A DNA stretch of 33,447 nt from Ruminococcus sp. UBA4275 (GCA_002395085.1 DGVV01000030.1:1-33447), one strand, 5' to 3'; shown: positions 8,524 through 17,311, counted from the first letter of the stretch. The notes: a model not told the origin generated them from the sequence alone. Program-made: numbers and translations.

Positions 8524-9306
8524 TCAGTATGTTATGATCCGTCCGCCGGCAGTCCCGAACGGCACATCCTCATATCCTGTACGGTCCGCATTCCACTTTG
8601 CGATGTCCTTCACATCGAATTTCAGCGAAGAATCGAGCTTTTCCGCAGTTTTTGTACGGAAGCACAGTGTACACAGCGCCACATCTGCCTGAATATTCTC
8701 TGTGCTGACAAAGCTGATGCAAAGCAGTCCCTCATCCGGCAGACTGTTGCAGGTCGCATCGCCGTCTATATCGGTAAATCCGACGAAGGCGAACGCATCC
8801 TTGTCATACGATATTTCCAGATCCGCCAGCGAAAAATCGGTTTGTCCGCCGATCGCAACCGGCACGGCAAAATCCGTATCCGCTGCACACGGAACATAGA
8901 CCGCGTTTGCATACACCGTATTTTGCAGCTCCCGCAGGCTGACACTTTCCGGCGTCAGCGTGACGGAATCATCCGCATTGCCGCTTCCGAGCTGTTCGAC
9001 GGCATCCTGCTCTGCAAAGCCGAGAAACACATCCGATTCGCCAAGCTGCACCGGCTTTTGCAGATTCAGACTGCCGTCTTCGCCGCGCACCCCAACCAGA
9101 TCTTTCGTCTGCACAGGCAGCGTCTCCCGGATGGTCAGCGAATCCTCACCGGTTCCGTTGTCATCCGCCGCAGATTCTGTTTCTGCCGCAGATGTCTCCG
9201 CTTTCGGGTTCTCCTCCTGCGTACTGCTGCTGCTGTCCTTCTGTGTGCATCCGCAAAGCAGCAGTGCTGATGCAAACAGAACGCTGGAAATCCTCTGATG
9301 CTTCAT
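8524..9306 (-). CDS. Lipoprotein with C-terminal cohesin-like domain
   Basis: 260 residues from ATG at 9306, chosen because the AGG of the RBS TGAGGTG lies 6 bases upstream; ATG at 9309 is the alternative (spacing 3) and GTG at 9318 is inside the RBS. The N-terminus is a lipoprotein signal with lipobox L-C-G-C, lipid anchor at Cys20. An acidic Ser/Thr/Glu linker (about 21-65) leads to a middle segment and then a beta-rich cohesin-like domain at about 128-260 (FAVPVAIGG, LADLEISYDKDAF, GLLCISFVS, LCTLCFRTK). It is the first gene behind the operon promoter, 127 bp before the next start. A membrane-anchored cohesin would be a natural docking point for the dockerin-bearing LRR protein two genes downstream; that pairing is inferred. 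Confidence 0.83.
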   Translation of the reverse strand: MKHQRISSVLFASALLLCGCTQKDSSSSTQEENPKAETSAAETESAADDNGTGEDSLTIRETLPVQTKDLVGVRGEDGSLNLQKPVQLGESDVFLGFAEQDAVEQLGSGNADDSVTLTPESVSLRELQNTVYANAVYVPCAADTDFAVPVAIGGQTDFSLADLEISYDKDAFAFVGFTDIDGDATCNSLPDEGLLCISFVSTENIQADVALCTLCFRTKTAEKLDSSLKFDVKDIAKWNADRTGYEDVPFGTAGGRIITY

Positions 9307-9421
9307 CATACACCTCACAAAATGTACATTCTGTAAAAACGAAAAACTGTCCGAGTGAAACGAGTGTCAGTTATTTACATTTAGTATATTATTGGTGCAA
9401 AATTACAGTAATTCATTTTTA

Positions 9422-9450
9422 ATTATACCACTGTTTAATTTTATTGTCAA
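9422..9450 (-). promoter_or_regulatory. Perfect sigma-A promoter for the cohesin/LRR operon
   Basis: On the minus strand TTGACA (9445-9450) and TATAAT (9422-9427) both match consensus exactly with 17-bp spacing. Transcription would start near 9415 and give a leader of about 105 bases before the lipoprotein start. A fully consensus promoter suggests strong expression unless it is repressed. Confidence 0.9.
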
Positions 9451-9629
9451 GCACTCTGCTGCGTCGGGCGAACTTGACCCGTTCAGAATTCTTCGTCAAA
9501 CCGCACGTAAAATCGTGGATATTACACATCGTGACCGGAATCTGTCTATCATTTTCAAACAATTGCGCCCTTGCCTTCTCCGCAAAATTCGCATTATTTT
9601 GTGATTGTTTCCGCTGCTTCAAACCCGCG

Positions 9630-9647
9630 GATAATATGCATATTATC
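9630..9647. promoter_or_regulatory. 18-bp perfect palindrome, candidate operator
   Basis: GATAATATGCATATTATC is perfectly self-complementary with no spacer, the form expected of a dimeric regulator site. It lies about 180 bp upstream of the cohesin/LRR operon promoter and just past the preceding terminator. The AT content makes chance occurrence less remarkable, and no regulator gene is nearby. Confidence 0.4.
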
Positions 9648-9682
9648 GAAAATATACATATCTGCTTGTGATTTCGCCAAGC

Positions 9683-9715
9683 AAAAAATCCGGAGGCCAT
9701 TTCAGTCTCCGGATT
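9683..9715 (-). terminator. Rho-independent terminator of the MoxR/DUF58/transglutaminase operon
   Basis: On the minus strand AATCCGGAG (9707-9715) pairs perfectly with CTCCGGATT (9687-9695) across an 11-base loop, and the stem runs into six Ts (9688-9683). It begins 18 bases after the transglutaminase stop codon. Confidence 0.93.
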
Positions 9716-9732
9716 TCATTCGCAAAATTTGA

Positions 9733-12171
9733 TTAGTCAGCGGGTTGTTTCTTTGCGGCTTTGCGTGCAGCCCGCAGTTCTCTGCGCACACGTTTCTGTG
9801 CAGGTTTCCACGCATCGTATGCCGCACAGTACACACGGAAAACGCGGTCTGCGGTCTCCGGCGCGCAGCGCTGTGCATAGAATGTCTCTTCGACTCCGCT
9901 GCACAGTTCACTCAGATCCACCTGCAAAAACGCCGCCTTTTCTGCGCAGAGATCGCGTGCCGTCATTGCAGGATCTGCCTTCCACTGTTTCCGCAGCCGC
10001 GCAAATGCCGCCTGTACTGCTGCCGCATCCCGCTGCTGCTGATACTTCCGGCGGAAATACTTTTCGCGCAGCATCGGCAGCAGCCATACCAGCACCAGAA
10101 TCAGCAGAAGCGCCGCTGCAAAAAGAATCAGACCCGAATATTGCAGCGCTGCAATGATATTCCCGCGCCCTTCCCGCGCATGATCTGCCACGCTGCCGGA
10201 AGTTGCATCCATCATCGTCCAGCCGTAGCACGGGAGATACACGTCCACAAAGGCGTGTGCGTGTTCGGTCGTAATCGCGTAATCCCAGCTGCTGATGAGC
10301 CGGCTGTCCGGTTCGCTCATTGCATAGCCTTCCACATAGCGTACATTCAGCCCGACCGCTCTGCACAGCTCTGCCATCGCACAGGCATACTGATAGCAAA
10401 CGCCCGTCTTGCTTTCAAACAGGAAGGTCTCGACATTGTCGCCCTGCCGGACCTCGTATTGGAGATCGTAGATATAGTCACCGAATTTCAGGTAATCGCG
10501 GATCGCCATTGCCTTATCGTAATCCGAGGTCATACCCTCCGTAAGCTGCTGTGCGAGATTCCGCACCCGTTCCGGCGTCTGCAATTCCACAGACTCCTGA
10601 TACGCCTGCGCATCATGATAGCTTGTGATCGCCGTCAGAATCGCCCATGTTTCCTCCGTCGTCAGATCATATCCGCCGTCACGGACTGCACGAAGCATCT
10701 CCAGATATTCCGCGCTGTCTGTCTGCCGGACAAGCGCCTCGACCGCCGCATTCTGCAAAAGCTGATCGCTCACGTAGTCAATGGCTGTCTCCTGCGCGTA
10801 GATCCGCCCTGCCGTATAGCGGAACACCAGACCTGCCTCATTCTGATAAAGCCGCCTGTCTGTCAGATTGTCATTCACGATCTGCGCATCATGCGTATGC
10901 AGCGGCGAGGGAACGAGAAAGCCGCCGTATGTCGCAGAACTGATCGTCATCCTGCGCCGGAAGATCGAATAATCCACACTTGTCACCGCAAAATCCTCCA
11001 GACCGTATGCCGCAGCAAATGCAGGATCAAGCTGTGCCGCGTGACGAATCGCCATCAGCAGCGCAGAGGGATCGGGTTCATTGGCAATTGTACTGAGCGA
11101 ACTGTTACGCCCATCGTACTCCGCGAAATGATAGCGCACATCATTTTGCCGCGGCATCCCGTCGTGATCGGATGCATACCATGTATCGTCATCGTAGTGA
11201 TAATTGGTATAGGTCGCGCCGCGCAGGTTCATCGGTTCATCCGCATCTGCATAAAACAGCGTGCGGTCATAGGACATCTGATTGTATTTGCCGCCGTCAG
11301 AAGAATCTGTAAAGGCGCTGATCGCATTCATGAGGTAATCCGAAAACTTCGAGGCATCCAGCAGCGTATCCAGCATGGTACGGTCTGCCTCGACCGTCGG
11401 CTTCGGAATCACCAGCACCAGAATGCTCGCTGCTGCAAGGAAAATACCGGCTGCATAAATGAATTTGCCGTCCAGCAGTTCCGGTCTGACCTCTGCCAGC
11501 GCGGATTTTTTATCCGGCGCAGTCAGAATGCTCCCGGCATTCGGCTGATAAAGCTGTACGACTTCGCCGTCTTCTGCGTGCGCCTGCCGGCAGTAGATCA
11601 TGACGGCAAAATAGCATACCAGCAGAATGATGATCGAAGGGACAGGCATATCTTCGTTTTCTTTTGCGTAGATCGCAAACGGAAACAGCATCACGAGGAA
11701 AGACATCAGCACACGGTACCGCACAAATGTAAAATAGTACGTCACCGAGGCGATGAAGAACGTAAACAGCAAGAACAGTGCAATGGTAAAGCCGGGATAA
11801 TCCACCACAAGAACAGACTGCGGTGTCAGAAACCAGACGAAGAAGTCAATGCGGTATGCGGGATCTTCCGGTGCAAAGAATGCACTGTTTTCGCCAAGCT
11901 GCATCATCAGCAGCGAGAGCATCAGAAACACCGTGCCGACTGCAACATAAATCGCGCCGCCGATGAAATTATGCTTTTTCACATAGTCAAACAGTTTGAA
12001 CAGTGCGCTCTGAATCAGCAGAGAAAGGACAATCCACAGCACTGTCAGCTTCGGCGCATAATGATAGAAAATGCCGGAAACGACTGTCACGGCAAAAAGC
12101 AGCGGCACACGGCGCGTCTGCAAGAGCCAGCGCAGGATCGGATTGCGCTGTATGACAGATTGCTTTGTCAT
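9733..12171 (-). CDS. Transmembrane transglutaminase-like protein (TgpA type)
   Basis: 812 residues from ATG at 12171 (GGTGAT upstream). Several hydrophobic segments fill the first ~290 residues, then a large extracytoplasmic part carries a transglutaminase-like (papain-fold) domain. The likely triad is Cys592 (TGVCYQYACAMAE), His639 (EHAHAFVDVYLP) and Asp655 (TMMDATSG). A further membrane helix (about residues 680-705, LILFAAALLLILVLVWLLP) is followed by a basic, helical cytoplasmic tail that resembles the DUF4129 position in TgpA-like proteins. The family is widely paired with MoxR ATPases and DUF58 proteins, as here; the biochemical substrate is generally unknown. It is the last gene of the operon, 43 bases after the DUF58 stop. 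Confidence 0.9.
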   Translation of the reverse strand: MTKQSVIQRNPILRWLLQTRRVPLLFAVTVVSGIFYHYAPKLTVLWIVLSLLIQSALFKLFDYVKKHNFIGGAIYVAVGTVFLMLSLLMMQLGENSAFFAPEDPAYRIDFFVWFLTPQSVLVVDYPGFTIALFLLFTFFIASVTYYFTFVRYRVLMSFLVMLFPFAIYAKENEDMPVPSIIILLVCYFAVMIYCRQAHAEDGEVVQLYQPNAGSILTAPDKKSALAEVRPELLDGKFIYAAGIFLAAASILVLVIPKPTVEADRTMLDTLLDASKFSDYLMNAISAFTDSSDGGKYNQMSYDRTLFYADADEPMNLRGATYTNYHYDDDTWYASDHDGMPRQNDVRYHFAEYDGRNSSLSTIANEPDPSALLMAIRHAAQLDPAFAAAYGLEDFAVTSVDYSIFRRRMTISSATYGGFLVPSPLHTHDAQIVNDNLTDRRLYQNEAGLVFRYTAGRIYAQETAIDYVSDQLLQNAAVEALVRQTDSAEYLEMLRAVRDGGYDLTTEETWAILTAITSYHDAQAYQESVELQTPERVRNLAQQLTEGMTSDYDKAMAIRDYLKFGDYIYDLQYEVRQGDNVETFLFESKTGVCYQYACAMAELCRAVGLNVRYVEGYAMSEPDSRLISSWDYAITTEHAHAFVDVYLPCYGWTMMDATSGSVADHAREGRGNIIAALQYSGLILFAAALLLILVLVWLLPMLREKYFRRKYQQQRDAAAVQAAFARLRKQWKADPAMTARDLCAEKAAFLQVDLSELCSGVEETFYAQRCAPETADRVFRVYCAAYDAWKPAQKRVRRELRAARKAAKKQPAD

Positions 12172-12214
12172 ATCATCACCATAAATCGTAAGGTTTTCGG
12201 CAGGAACAGGGCGG

Positions 12215-13522
12215 TCACATTTCGCCGCCCGCCTGCACCAGATCACGTTCGGCGGTCACAAGCCAGAGCGAGGCGTTCTTCGGCACAGCACAGCGCTCTG
12301 CAAGCTGTTCCGGCACAAGCAGATAGAGCAAATCCGGATGCTGTTCCAGATTTGCAGCGTCTTCCGCCTCGCAGCACGCGGTAAAATACAGCAGCACACC
12401 GCCGTTTTCCTGCGTGATCTGCGGCGGCAGCAGCGGCAGATGTGCCAGCTTCTCCTGCGCACGGAAGCCGCCCCGCAGCAGCGTCACCGCCTCCACGGCA
12501 AGCTGTTCGCCGTTGTCAATTTCCAGACTGCTCCACGCCCCGTGTTCATCCGCATAGCAGAGCTTGCAGGGATAGCCGTATTTCGCACAGAGCATCAAAA
12601 AGCCGAGTGCGCTCTCAATGAGCTGCTCCTCAAGGGCAAGCATCTTTCCCAGTTCACCGGCAGGATGCGGCTTGCGGCGGAAATCCAGCACAACAGAAAG
12701 CCGCGCCAGTGCAATCGGCTCATCCTGCCGCACCATCAGATGCCGGCGCTTCGAGGAGAGCTTCCAGTTGATGCGCTTGAGCGAATCGCCGGGGATGTAA
12801 TCGCGGTGATCATAGCCGGGCATGGAGGACGCAGAATAATTCGGGGTAGCATCGGTTTCCTCATCCGCGGCAGCAACCGCCGTCGAAACCGAACGGAACA
12901 GATTGCTGTTTGCCTTCTGCTCCGGAATCTCCGGCGTAATCAAAAGCGCATTTTCCGTTTCCTGCTTCAGCCTGAAGCGGAACATGGCAAGATAATCCGA
13001 GAGGGTCATCTCCGTCAGGCGGATCTCGCCGCTGCCGCAGAACTGCGGATGCAGCGGAATCTCATAGACCGCCTTGCGCACTGTTCCCATTGAGAGACAG
13101 AGCGGCAGGGCATAGGGCGTGAGCTGTGTCCGCTTCTTTTTGCGGTATGCCTGATACGCCCGCCGGTACCGGAGTGCGCCGCCAATGCCTGCCGGTTCAA
13201 GCGGCGGTTCTTCCAGCGGTTTGCCCGCCGGATTCAGCGGCATGAAATGCGGATCTGCCACAAGCTGCATCCGCAGAAAAGGCAGCGGCAGCGGTGTATC
13301 CTTCTCCAGCGTGATGACCGCAGACACCTGCCGGTTTTTGCCGGCGGTATCCGGACGCAGCGCGAGCGAAACCGTCACACGCTTCCGGATCAGCAGCGTC
13401 ATGATCAGCGAAGCAAGCGGCATCAGCAGCAAAAATGCAAGCATCATCACGCCAATATCGCCGTCCATGTAAAACATGAACACCAGAGCGATCAGAATTG
13501 CGAACAGATACCCCAGCGTCAT
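12215..13522 (-). CDS. DUF58 family membrane-associated protein
   Basis: 435 residues. Two N-terminal hydrophobic segments (about 2-20 and 25-45) are followed by a soluble part. The DUF58 signature is clear in YDHRDYIPGDSLKRINWK (about residues 225-245), followed by SKRRHLMVRQDEP. DUF58 proteins adopt a von Willebrand A-like fold and are typically encoded beside MoxR ATPases. The start ATG overlaps the MoxR stop in an ATGA arrangement, which points to translational coupling. The precise role is unknown; it is probably the partner acted on by the MoxR chaperone. Confidence 0.93.
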   Translation of the reverse strand: MTLGYLFAILIALVFMFYMDGDIGVMMLAFLLLMPLASLIMTLLIRKRVTVSLALRPDTAGKNRQVSAVITLEKDTPLPLPFLRMQLVADPHFMPLNPAGKPLEEPPLEPAGIGGALRYRRAYQAYRKKKRTQLTPYALPLCLSMGTVRKAVYEIPLHPQFCGSGEIRLTEMTLSDYLAMFRFRLKQETENALLITPEIPEQKANSNLFRSVSTAVAAADEETDATPNYSASSMPGYDHRDYIPGDSLKRINWKLSSKRRHLMVRQDEPIALARLSVVLDFRRKPHPAGELGKMLALEEQLIESALGFLMLCAKYGYPCKLCYADEHGAWSSLEIDNGEQLAVEAVTLLRGGFRAQEKLAHLPLLPPQITQENGGVLLYFTACCEAEDAANLEQHPDLLYLLVPEQLAERCAVPKNASLWLVTAERDLVQAGGEM

Positions 13523-14469
13523 GACTGTGCGGCAGCCGCCTCCATCGGCACAGGAACATTGCCCAGCACATCGGCAATGACGGCACGGGAATCGCCCTGC
13601 ACGGATTTGCCCTTCGGGGAGAGAATCAGGCGATGTGCCAGCACTGCTTCCGCCATTTCCTTGACATCATCGGGCGTCACGTAATCTCTGCCGGAGAGGA
13701 AGGCATTTGCCTTTGCAGCCTTGTACAGCGCAATCGAACCGCGGGGCGATGCGCCGAGTGTCAGCGATTCATGCGCACGGGTCGCGGCGACAATCCGCAG
13801 AATATAGCGCTTGACTGCATCGCTGACAAAAACTGCCTCAACTTTCTCCTGCAATTTCGTGATGTCCTCCGGATGCAGCACCGCTTCTGCGATGTTCTCC
13901 AGCGGATTGTGATGTTCGGTGCGCGAGAGGATCATCATTTCCTCATCCTCTGTGGGATAGCCCATACTCACACGCATGAAGAAACGGTCCATCTGTGCTT
14001 CCGGCAGATGATACGTGCCGTAGGTCTCGACCGGATTCTGCGTGGCCAGCACCATGAAGGGCTGCGGCAGCTTGTGCGTCACGCCGTCAATCGAAATCTG
14101 ATGTTCCTCCATGACCTCCAGCAGTGCCGACTGCACCTTCGGAGAAGCACGGTTGATCTCATCCGCGAGCAGGAAATTGCACATGGCAGCACCCGCACGG
14201 TATTCCAGTTCAAATGTGGTCTGATTGACCATCGAATATCCGGTGATGTCCGAGGGCATGATGTCCGGCGTAAGCTGAATGCGGTTGAACGAACCGCCGA
14301 TGGAACGGGAAAGCGCCGCTGCGAGCTGCGTCTTGCCGACACCGGGGACATCCTCGATGAGGATATGACCGTTGCACAGCAGACCTGCAATCACACAGCG
14401 GACGACGTTATCTTTACCGACAATGACCTTGCCGATGCTTTCACTGAGCTTCTGAATTTCAGGATTCAT
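13519..14469 (-). CDS. MoxR-family AAA+ ATPase
   Basis: 316 residues, the usual length for the family. Walker A is GVGKT at 43-47, Walker B is FLLADEIN at 99-106, followed by the MoxR-typical RASPKVQSALLEVMEE; LATQNPVE is sensor 1. The C-terminal lid domain holds GASPRG. MoxR ATPases are thought to act as chaperones that assemble or activate protein complexes. RBS AAAGGAA lies before ATG at 14469. It is the first gene of the operon, behind its own promoter. Confidence 0.95.
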   Translation of the reverse strand: MNPEIQKLSESIGKVIVGKDNVVRCVIAGLLCNGHILIEDVPGVGKTQLAAALSRSIGGSFNRIQLTPDIMPSDITGYSMVNQTTFELEYRAGAAMCNFLLADEINRASPKVQSALLEVMEEHQISIDGVTHKLPQPFMVLATQNPVETYGTYHLPEAQMDRFFMRVSMGYPTEDEEMMILSRTEHHNPLENIAEAVLHPEDITKLQEKVEAVFVSDAVKRYILRIVAATRAHESLTLGASPRGSIALYKAAKANAFLSGRDYVTPDDVKEMAEAVLAHRLILSPKGKSVQGDSRAVIADVLGNVPVPMEAAAAQS

Positions 14470-14521
14470 ACATGAGATTCCTTTCGGGAGATTTGCGGAT
14501 TGTCGAACACTCCGTCTTTAA

Positions 14522-14550
14522 ATTATAACATATTTGTGCAAAACTTGCAA
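14522..14550 (-). promoter_or_regulatory. Sigma-A promoter for the MoxR operon
   Basis: Minus-strand TTGCAA (14545-14550) and consensus TATAAT (14522-14527) are separated by 17 bp. The predicted start lies near 14515, about 45 bases before the MoxR start codon. Confidence 0.85.
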
Positions 14551-14581
14551 GCAATTCACAGAATATTCAGATATTCTTGCA

Positions 14582-14616
14582 AACAAACAGCCGCACCGGC
14601 TCTGCACCGATGCGGC
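14582..14616 (-). terminator. Terminator at the end of the V-ATPase operon
   Basis: GCCGCATCGG pairs with CCGGTGCGGC (14607-14616 with 14590-14599, one G-U pair) over a 7-base loop, followed on the minus strand by a T-rich TGTTTGTTTG. A run of seven Ts on the other side means it could also stop plus-strand transcription. It starts 13 bases past the stop of the membrane protein gene. Confidence 0.85.
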
Positions 14617-14628
14617 ATTCTGCTTTTT

Positions 14629-15276
14629 TTAATTCAGCGGCTTCGCATTCTGACTCACAAACCGGATGTTCTCCTGCGTATAGCCGAACCGGCATTCCGG
14701 ACAGTGCTTCACGATCTCACCAACCGCAAAATCCATCTTGCCGGCGTGCTTTTTGCCCAGCTTGAAGGGGTAGTCGAATTTGTCGCCGTACTGATCGTGG
14801 CAGACCAGAAATACGCTGTCCAGCACACCGTTTGTGCGATGCTCCTTGCGGTACATCAGCACAATATCCTTACTCGGCATGAAGCTCTCGTAATCGCCGT
14901 GCTTCATGATGAACGACGGCGTCAGGAGCGTCTGACCGCTTTCCAGCAGCGAACTGCCGCTCTCCTCCGAGATTGTCCGTGCAATCTCATCGGGCGTGCC
15001 GTATTTGCGGAAGACTCTCGCATTCGGCACATCGCGCAGCACCTTCATCTGCCGGATGAACTGATACACCGCATACCAGCCGCCCAGTGCCGCCAGCACC
15101 ATGCCGAAAACCGGCGTGATATATTCGTGATTCTCCCGCACCAGCCTGATCATCCCGCAGACAACCAGAATGCAGAAGCCAAGACCCAGCACACAGACAA
15201 CTGCCGTCTGAAGATGTTTGCTGCGCACGCGCTTCACAATCTTTTTACCGGTCAGCGCCGCATAATTTCTTGCCAT
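14629..15276 (-). CDS. Two-helix membrane protein of unknown function, last gene of the V-ATPase operon
   Basis: 215 residues with a GGAGGG RBS before ATG at 15276. A basic N-terminus (about 1-20) is followed by two hydrophobic helices (about 24-45 and 53-72), then a soluble, mainly beta domain of about 140 residues with no Cys pair or motif I recognise as catalytic; two Cys sit close together in HCPECRFGY near the C-terminus. It starts 12 bases after the subunit D stop and precedes the operon terminator, so it is co-transcribed with the ATPase. It could be an accessory protein of the ATPase or an unrelated passenger; I do not assign a function. Confidence 0.82.
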   Translation of the reverse strand: MARNYAALTGKKIVKRVRSKHLQTAVVCVLGLGFCILVVCGMIRLVRENHEYITPVFGMVLAALGGWYAVYQFIRQMKVLRDVPNARVFRKYGTPDEIARTISEESGSSLLESGQTLLTPSFIMKHGDYESFMPSKDIVLMYRKEHRTNGVLDSVFLVCHDQYGDKFDYPFKLGKKHAGKMDFAVGEIVKHCPECRFGYTQENIRFVSQNAKPLN

Positions 15277-15288
15277 GACCCTCCGTCC

Positions 15289-15900
15289 TCACTTCTTCGT
15301 CGCCTTGATGATCTTCATGCGCGTGAATTCCTCACGTTCCTTGTCCTCCAGTGCATCGGAAATCGTGCGGATGCGCTCCGTGTAGCGCGGAATCAGCACG
15401 TTTTTCAGTGCGTTCGCGCGCCGCTGCGTGGCAGAAATCGCCGTGGCAAGCCGGAAAACGCCGCTGTCAACCTCAGCCAGCATCAGCGTCATATCGCGCA
15501 CCTTCCGGAAGGCGGCATACGCCTCATCGAGCTGCACATTCGTATCGAGAAAGCCATACGGGATGGTAACGCCGGTCTCCTCCGGTCTTGTGATGATCGG
15601 GATTTCCACGCCCATGACCGAGCGCGTTTCGATCTTGACCGAACAATCCTCCGGCACCATCTCCGTGAAGCGCCCGACCACGCCGAGCGTAATATTCGCC
15701 TCCTGCAATTCCGCATAGGCGGCGGCATAGGTTTTCTCGATTGAGCCGCGCAGTTCCTTTGCGCGGTCCACAAGCTGCATCAGTTCACGGATCAGCACAT
15801 TGCGCTTGCGGTCCATGAGGTCATAGCCGAGTTTACAGAGTGCCAGCGAGCGCTTTGCCGCCATCAGATTTCCTTTGGTCGGGAATACCTGATCAGCCAT
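15289..15900 (-). CDS. V/A-type ATPase subunit D (central stalk)
   Basis: 203 residues, typical of subunit D. The N-terminal VFPTKGNLMAAKRSLALCKLGYDLMDRKRN is the family hallmark. Two long helices (N- and C-terminal) form the antiparallel coiled coil of the rotor shaft inside the A3B3 ring; the C-terminal SATQRRANALKNVLIPRY is also diagnostic. The gene overlaps the end of subunit B by eight bases. Confidence 0.96.
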   Translation of the reverse strand: MADQVFPTKGNLMAAKRSLALCKLGYDLMDRKRNVLIRELMQLVDRAKELRGSIEKTYAAAYAELQEANITLGVVGRFTEMVPEDCSVKIETRSVMGVEIPIITRPEETGVTIPYGFLDTNVQLDEAYAAFRKVRDMTLMLAEVDSGVFRLATAISATQRRANALKNVLIPRYTERIRTISDALEDKEREEFTRMKIIKATKK

Positions 15901-17308
15901 TGCCGTTCACCTTTTTCATGAGCGCCTCTGCCGCTTCGGGATCGTAATGCTCGCTCAGAACCTGATCGTCCACGCGGTCAAGCGCAGATTTCGGCAGCAG
16001 CGAGAGCAGCGTCCAGCCGAGATCCAGCGTCTCCTCCATGGAGCGGTTCTCATCGAAGCCCTGCGAGAGGAAGCATTTTTCAAAGTATTTGCCAAATTCC
16101 AGATACTTGCGGTCAAGGTCGGAAAGCTCCTCCTCACCGATAACCGATGCCAGCGAACGGGCATCCTGCACCTGCGCGTAGGATGCGAAAAGCTGGTTTG
16201 CCACGGCAGCGTGATCGGCTCTGGTATAGCCCTCACCGATGCCGTCCTTCATCAGACGGGACAGCGACGGCAGCACGGAGAACGGCGGATAGACACCGCC
16301 CTGCTCCAGACCTCTGTCCAGCACGATCTGTCCCTCGGTGATGTAGCCCGTAAGGTCAGGGACAGGGTGCGTGATGTCGTCGTTCGGCATCGTCAGGATC
16401 GGGAGCTGCGTCACGCTGCCTTCCGTCCCCTCAATGATGCCTGCACGCTCATACAGCGAGGCAAGATCGGAATAGAGATAGCCCGGGAAGCCCTTTCTGC
16501 CCGGAATCTCGCCCTTGGAGGACGAAAACTCACGCAGTGCTTCCGCATACGCCGTCATATCCGTCATGACGACGAGGATGTGCTTGTGCTTTTCGTATGC
16601 GAGATACTCCGCCGCAGTCAGTGCGCAGCGCGGGGTGATGATACGCTCCACAATCGGGTCGTTTGCGAGATTCAGGAACATGACGACATTTTGCAGAACG
16701 CCGCTCTCGGCAAAGCTGCGGCGGAAGTAATCCGCAACGTCATTCTGGATGCCCATTGCCGCAAACACAACTGCAAATTCCGCGCCCGCATCCTTCGCGA
16801 TGCGCGCCTGCTGCACGATCTGCACAGCGAGCTTATTGTGAGAAAGACCCGTGCCGGAGAAAATCGGCAGCTTCTGTCCGCGGATCAGCGTCATCAGGCA
16901 GTCAATCGAGGAGATGCCGGTCTGGATGTAGTTTCTGGGGTACTGGCGCGAAACCGGATTCAGCGGTGCGCCGTTGATGTCACCGAACTTCTCCGGCACA
17001 ACTTCGCCCAGACCGTCTGCGGGTCTGCCTGCGCCGGTGAAAACTCTGCCCAGCAGATCGCCGGAAAGCGGCATCTCCATCGGGCGGCCGGTAAACTGTG
17101 TGCGTGTATTTGTCAGGGAAAGCCCGTGCGTTCCCTCAAAGACCTGAAGGATCGCCTTGTCGCCTTCCAGCATGGCAACTCTGCCGGTACGCTCCGTGCC
17201 GTCATCGAGGACGATGCGCGCCATTTCATCGAACTGCACACCCTCAACGTGATCCAGCACGACCAGCGAGCCGCTGATGCTGTGCAGCCCGAAATATTGT
17301 AGGCTCAT
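15893..17308 (-). CDS. V/A-type ATPase subunit B (non-catalytic)
   Basis: 471 residues, close to the family norm. It has the RecA-like core of the ATPase B subunit without a Walker A lysine loop (FSGTGLSHNKLAVQI in the equivalent place), which is the normal state for this regulatory nucleotide-site subunit. FAAMGIQNDVADYFRRSF and GSVTQLPILTMPNDDITHPVPDLTGYI are family-specific stretches. It alternates with subunit A in the cytoplasmic hexamer. It starts three bases after the subunit A stop. Confidence 0.97.
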   Translation of the reverse strand: MSLQYFGLHSISGSLVVLDHVEGVQFDEMARIVLDDGTERTGRVAMLEGDKAILQVFEGTHGLSLTNTRTQFTGRPMEMPLSGDLLGRVFTGAGRPADGLGEVVPEKFGDINGAPLNPVSRQYPRNYIQTGISSIDCLMTLIRGQKLPIFSGTGLSHNKLAVQIVQQARIAKDAGAEFAVVFAAMGIQNDVADYFRRSFAESGVLQNVVMFLNLANDPIVERIITPRCALTAAEYLAYEKHKHILVVMTDMTAYAEALREFSSSKGEIPGRKGFPGYLYSDLASLYERAGIIEGTEGSVTQLPILTMPNDDITHPVPDLTGYITEGQIVLDRGLEQGGVYPPFSVLPSLSRLMKDGIGEGYTRADHAAVANQLFASYAQVQDARSLASVIGEEELSDLDRKYLEFGKYFEKCFLSQGFDENRSMEETLDLGWTLLSLLPKSALDRVDDQVLSEHYDPEAAEALMKKVNGNG

Positions 17309-17311
17309 GCG

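Larger units (their letters stand above)
9310..9732. other. Gene-free interval between the cohesin/LRR operon and the transglutaminase operon
   Basis: This AT-rich stretch holds the operon leader, the consensus promoter, an 18-bp palindrome and the terminator of the operon to its right. A 93-codon minus-strand frame (9419-9700) starts inside the terminator stem, overlaps the promoter and has no recognisable features, so I do not call it. Confidence 0.7.

Noticed and set aside
6591..8537. 648-codon plus-strand frame opposite the secreted beta-rich gene
   Set aside because: Antisense to a gene with signal peptide, RBS and operon spacing; no coherent domain in the plus-strand reading.
9419..9700. 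93-codon minus-strand frame in the intergenic region
   Set aside because: It begins in the terminator stem and crosses the consensus promoter; no RBS and no recognisable features.
9745..12384. 879-codon plus-strand frame opposite the transglutaminase gene
   Set aside because: It is rich in Arg, His, Cys and Ile with no domain, and is antisense to a gene with an intact catalytic triad and operon context.
16515..17302. Plus-strand frames opposite the V-ATPase A and B genes
   Set aside because: Antisense shadows; the minus-strand genes match the full-length ATPase subunits.
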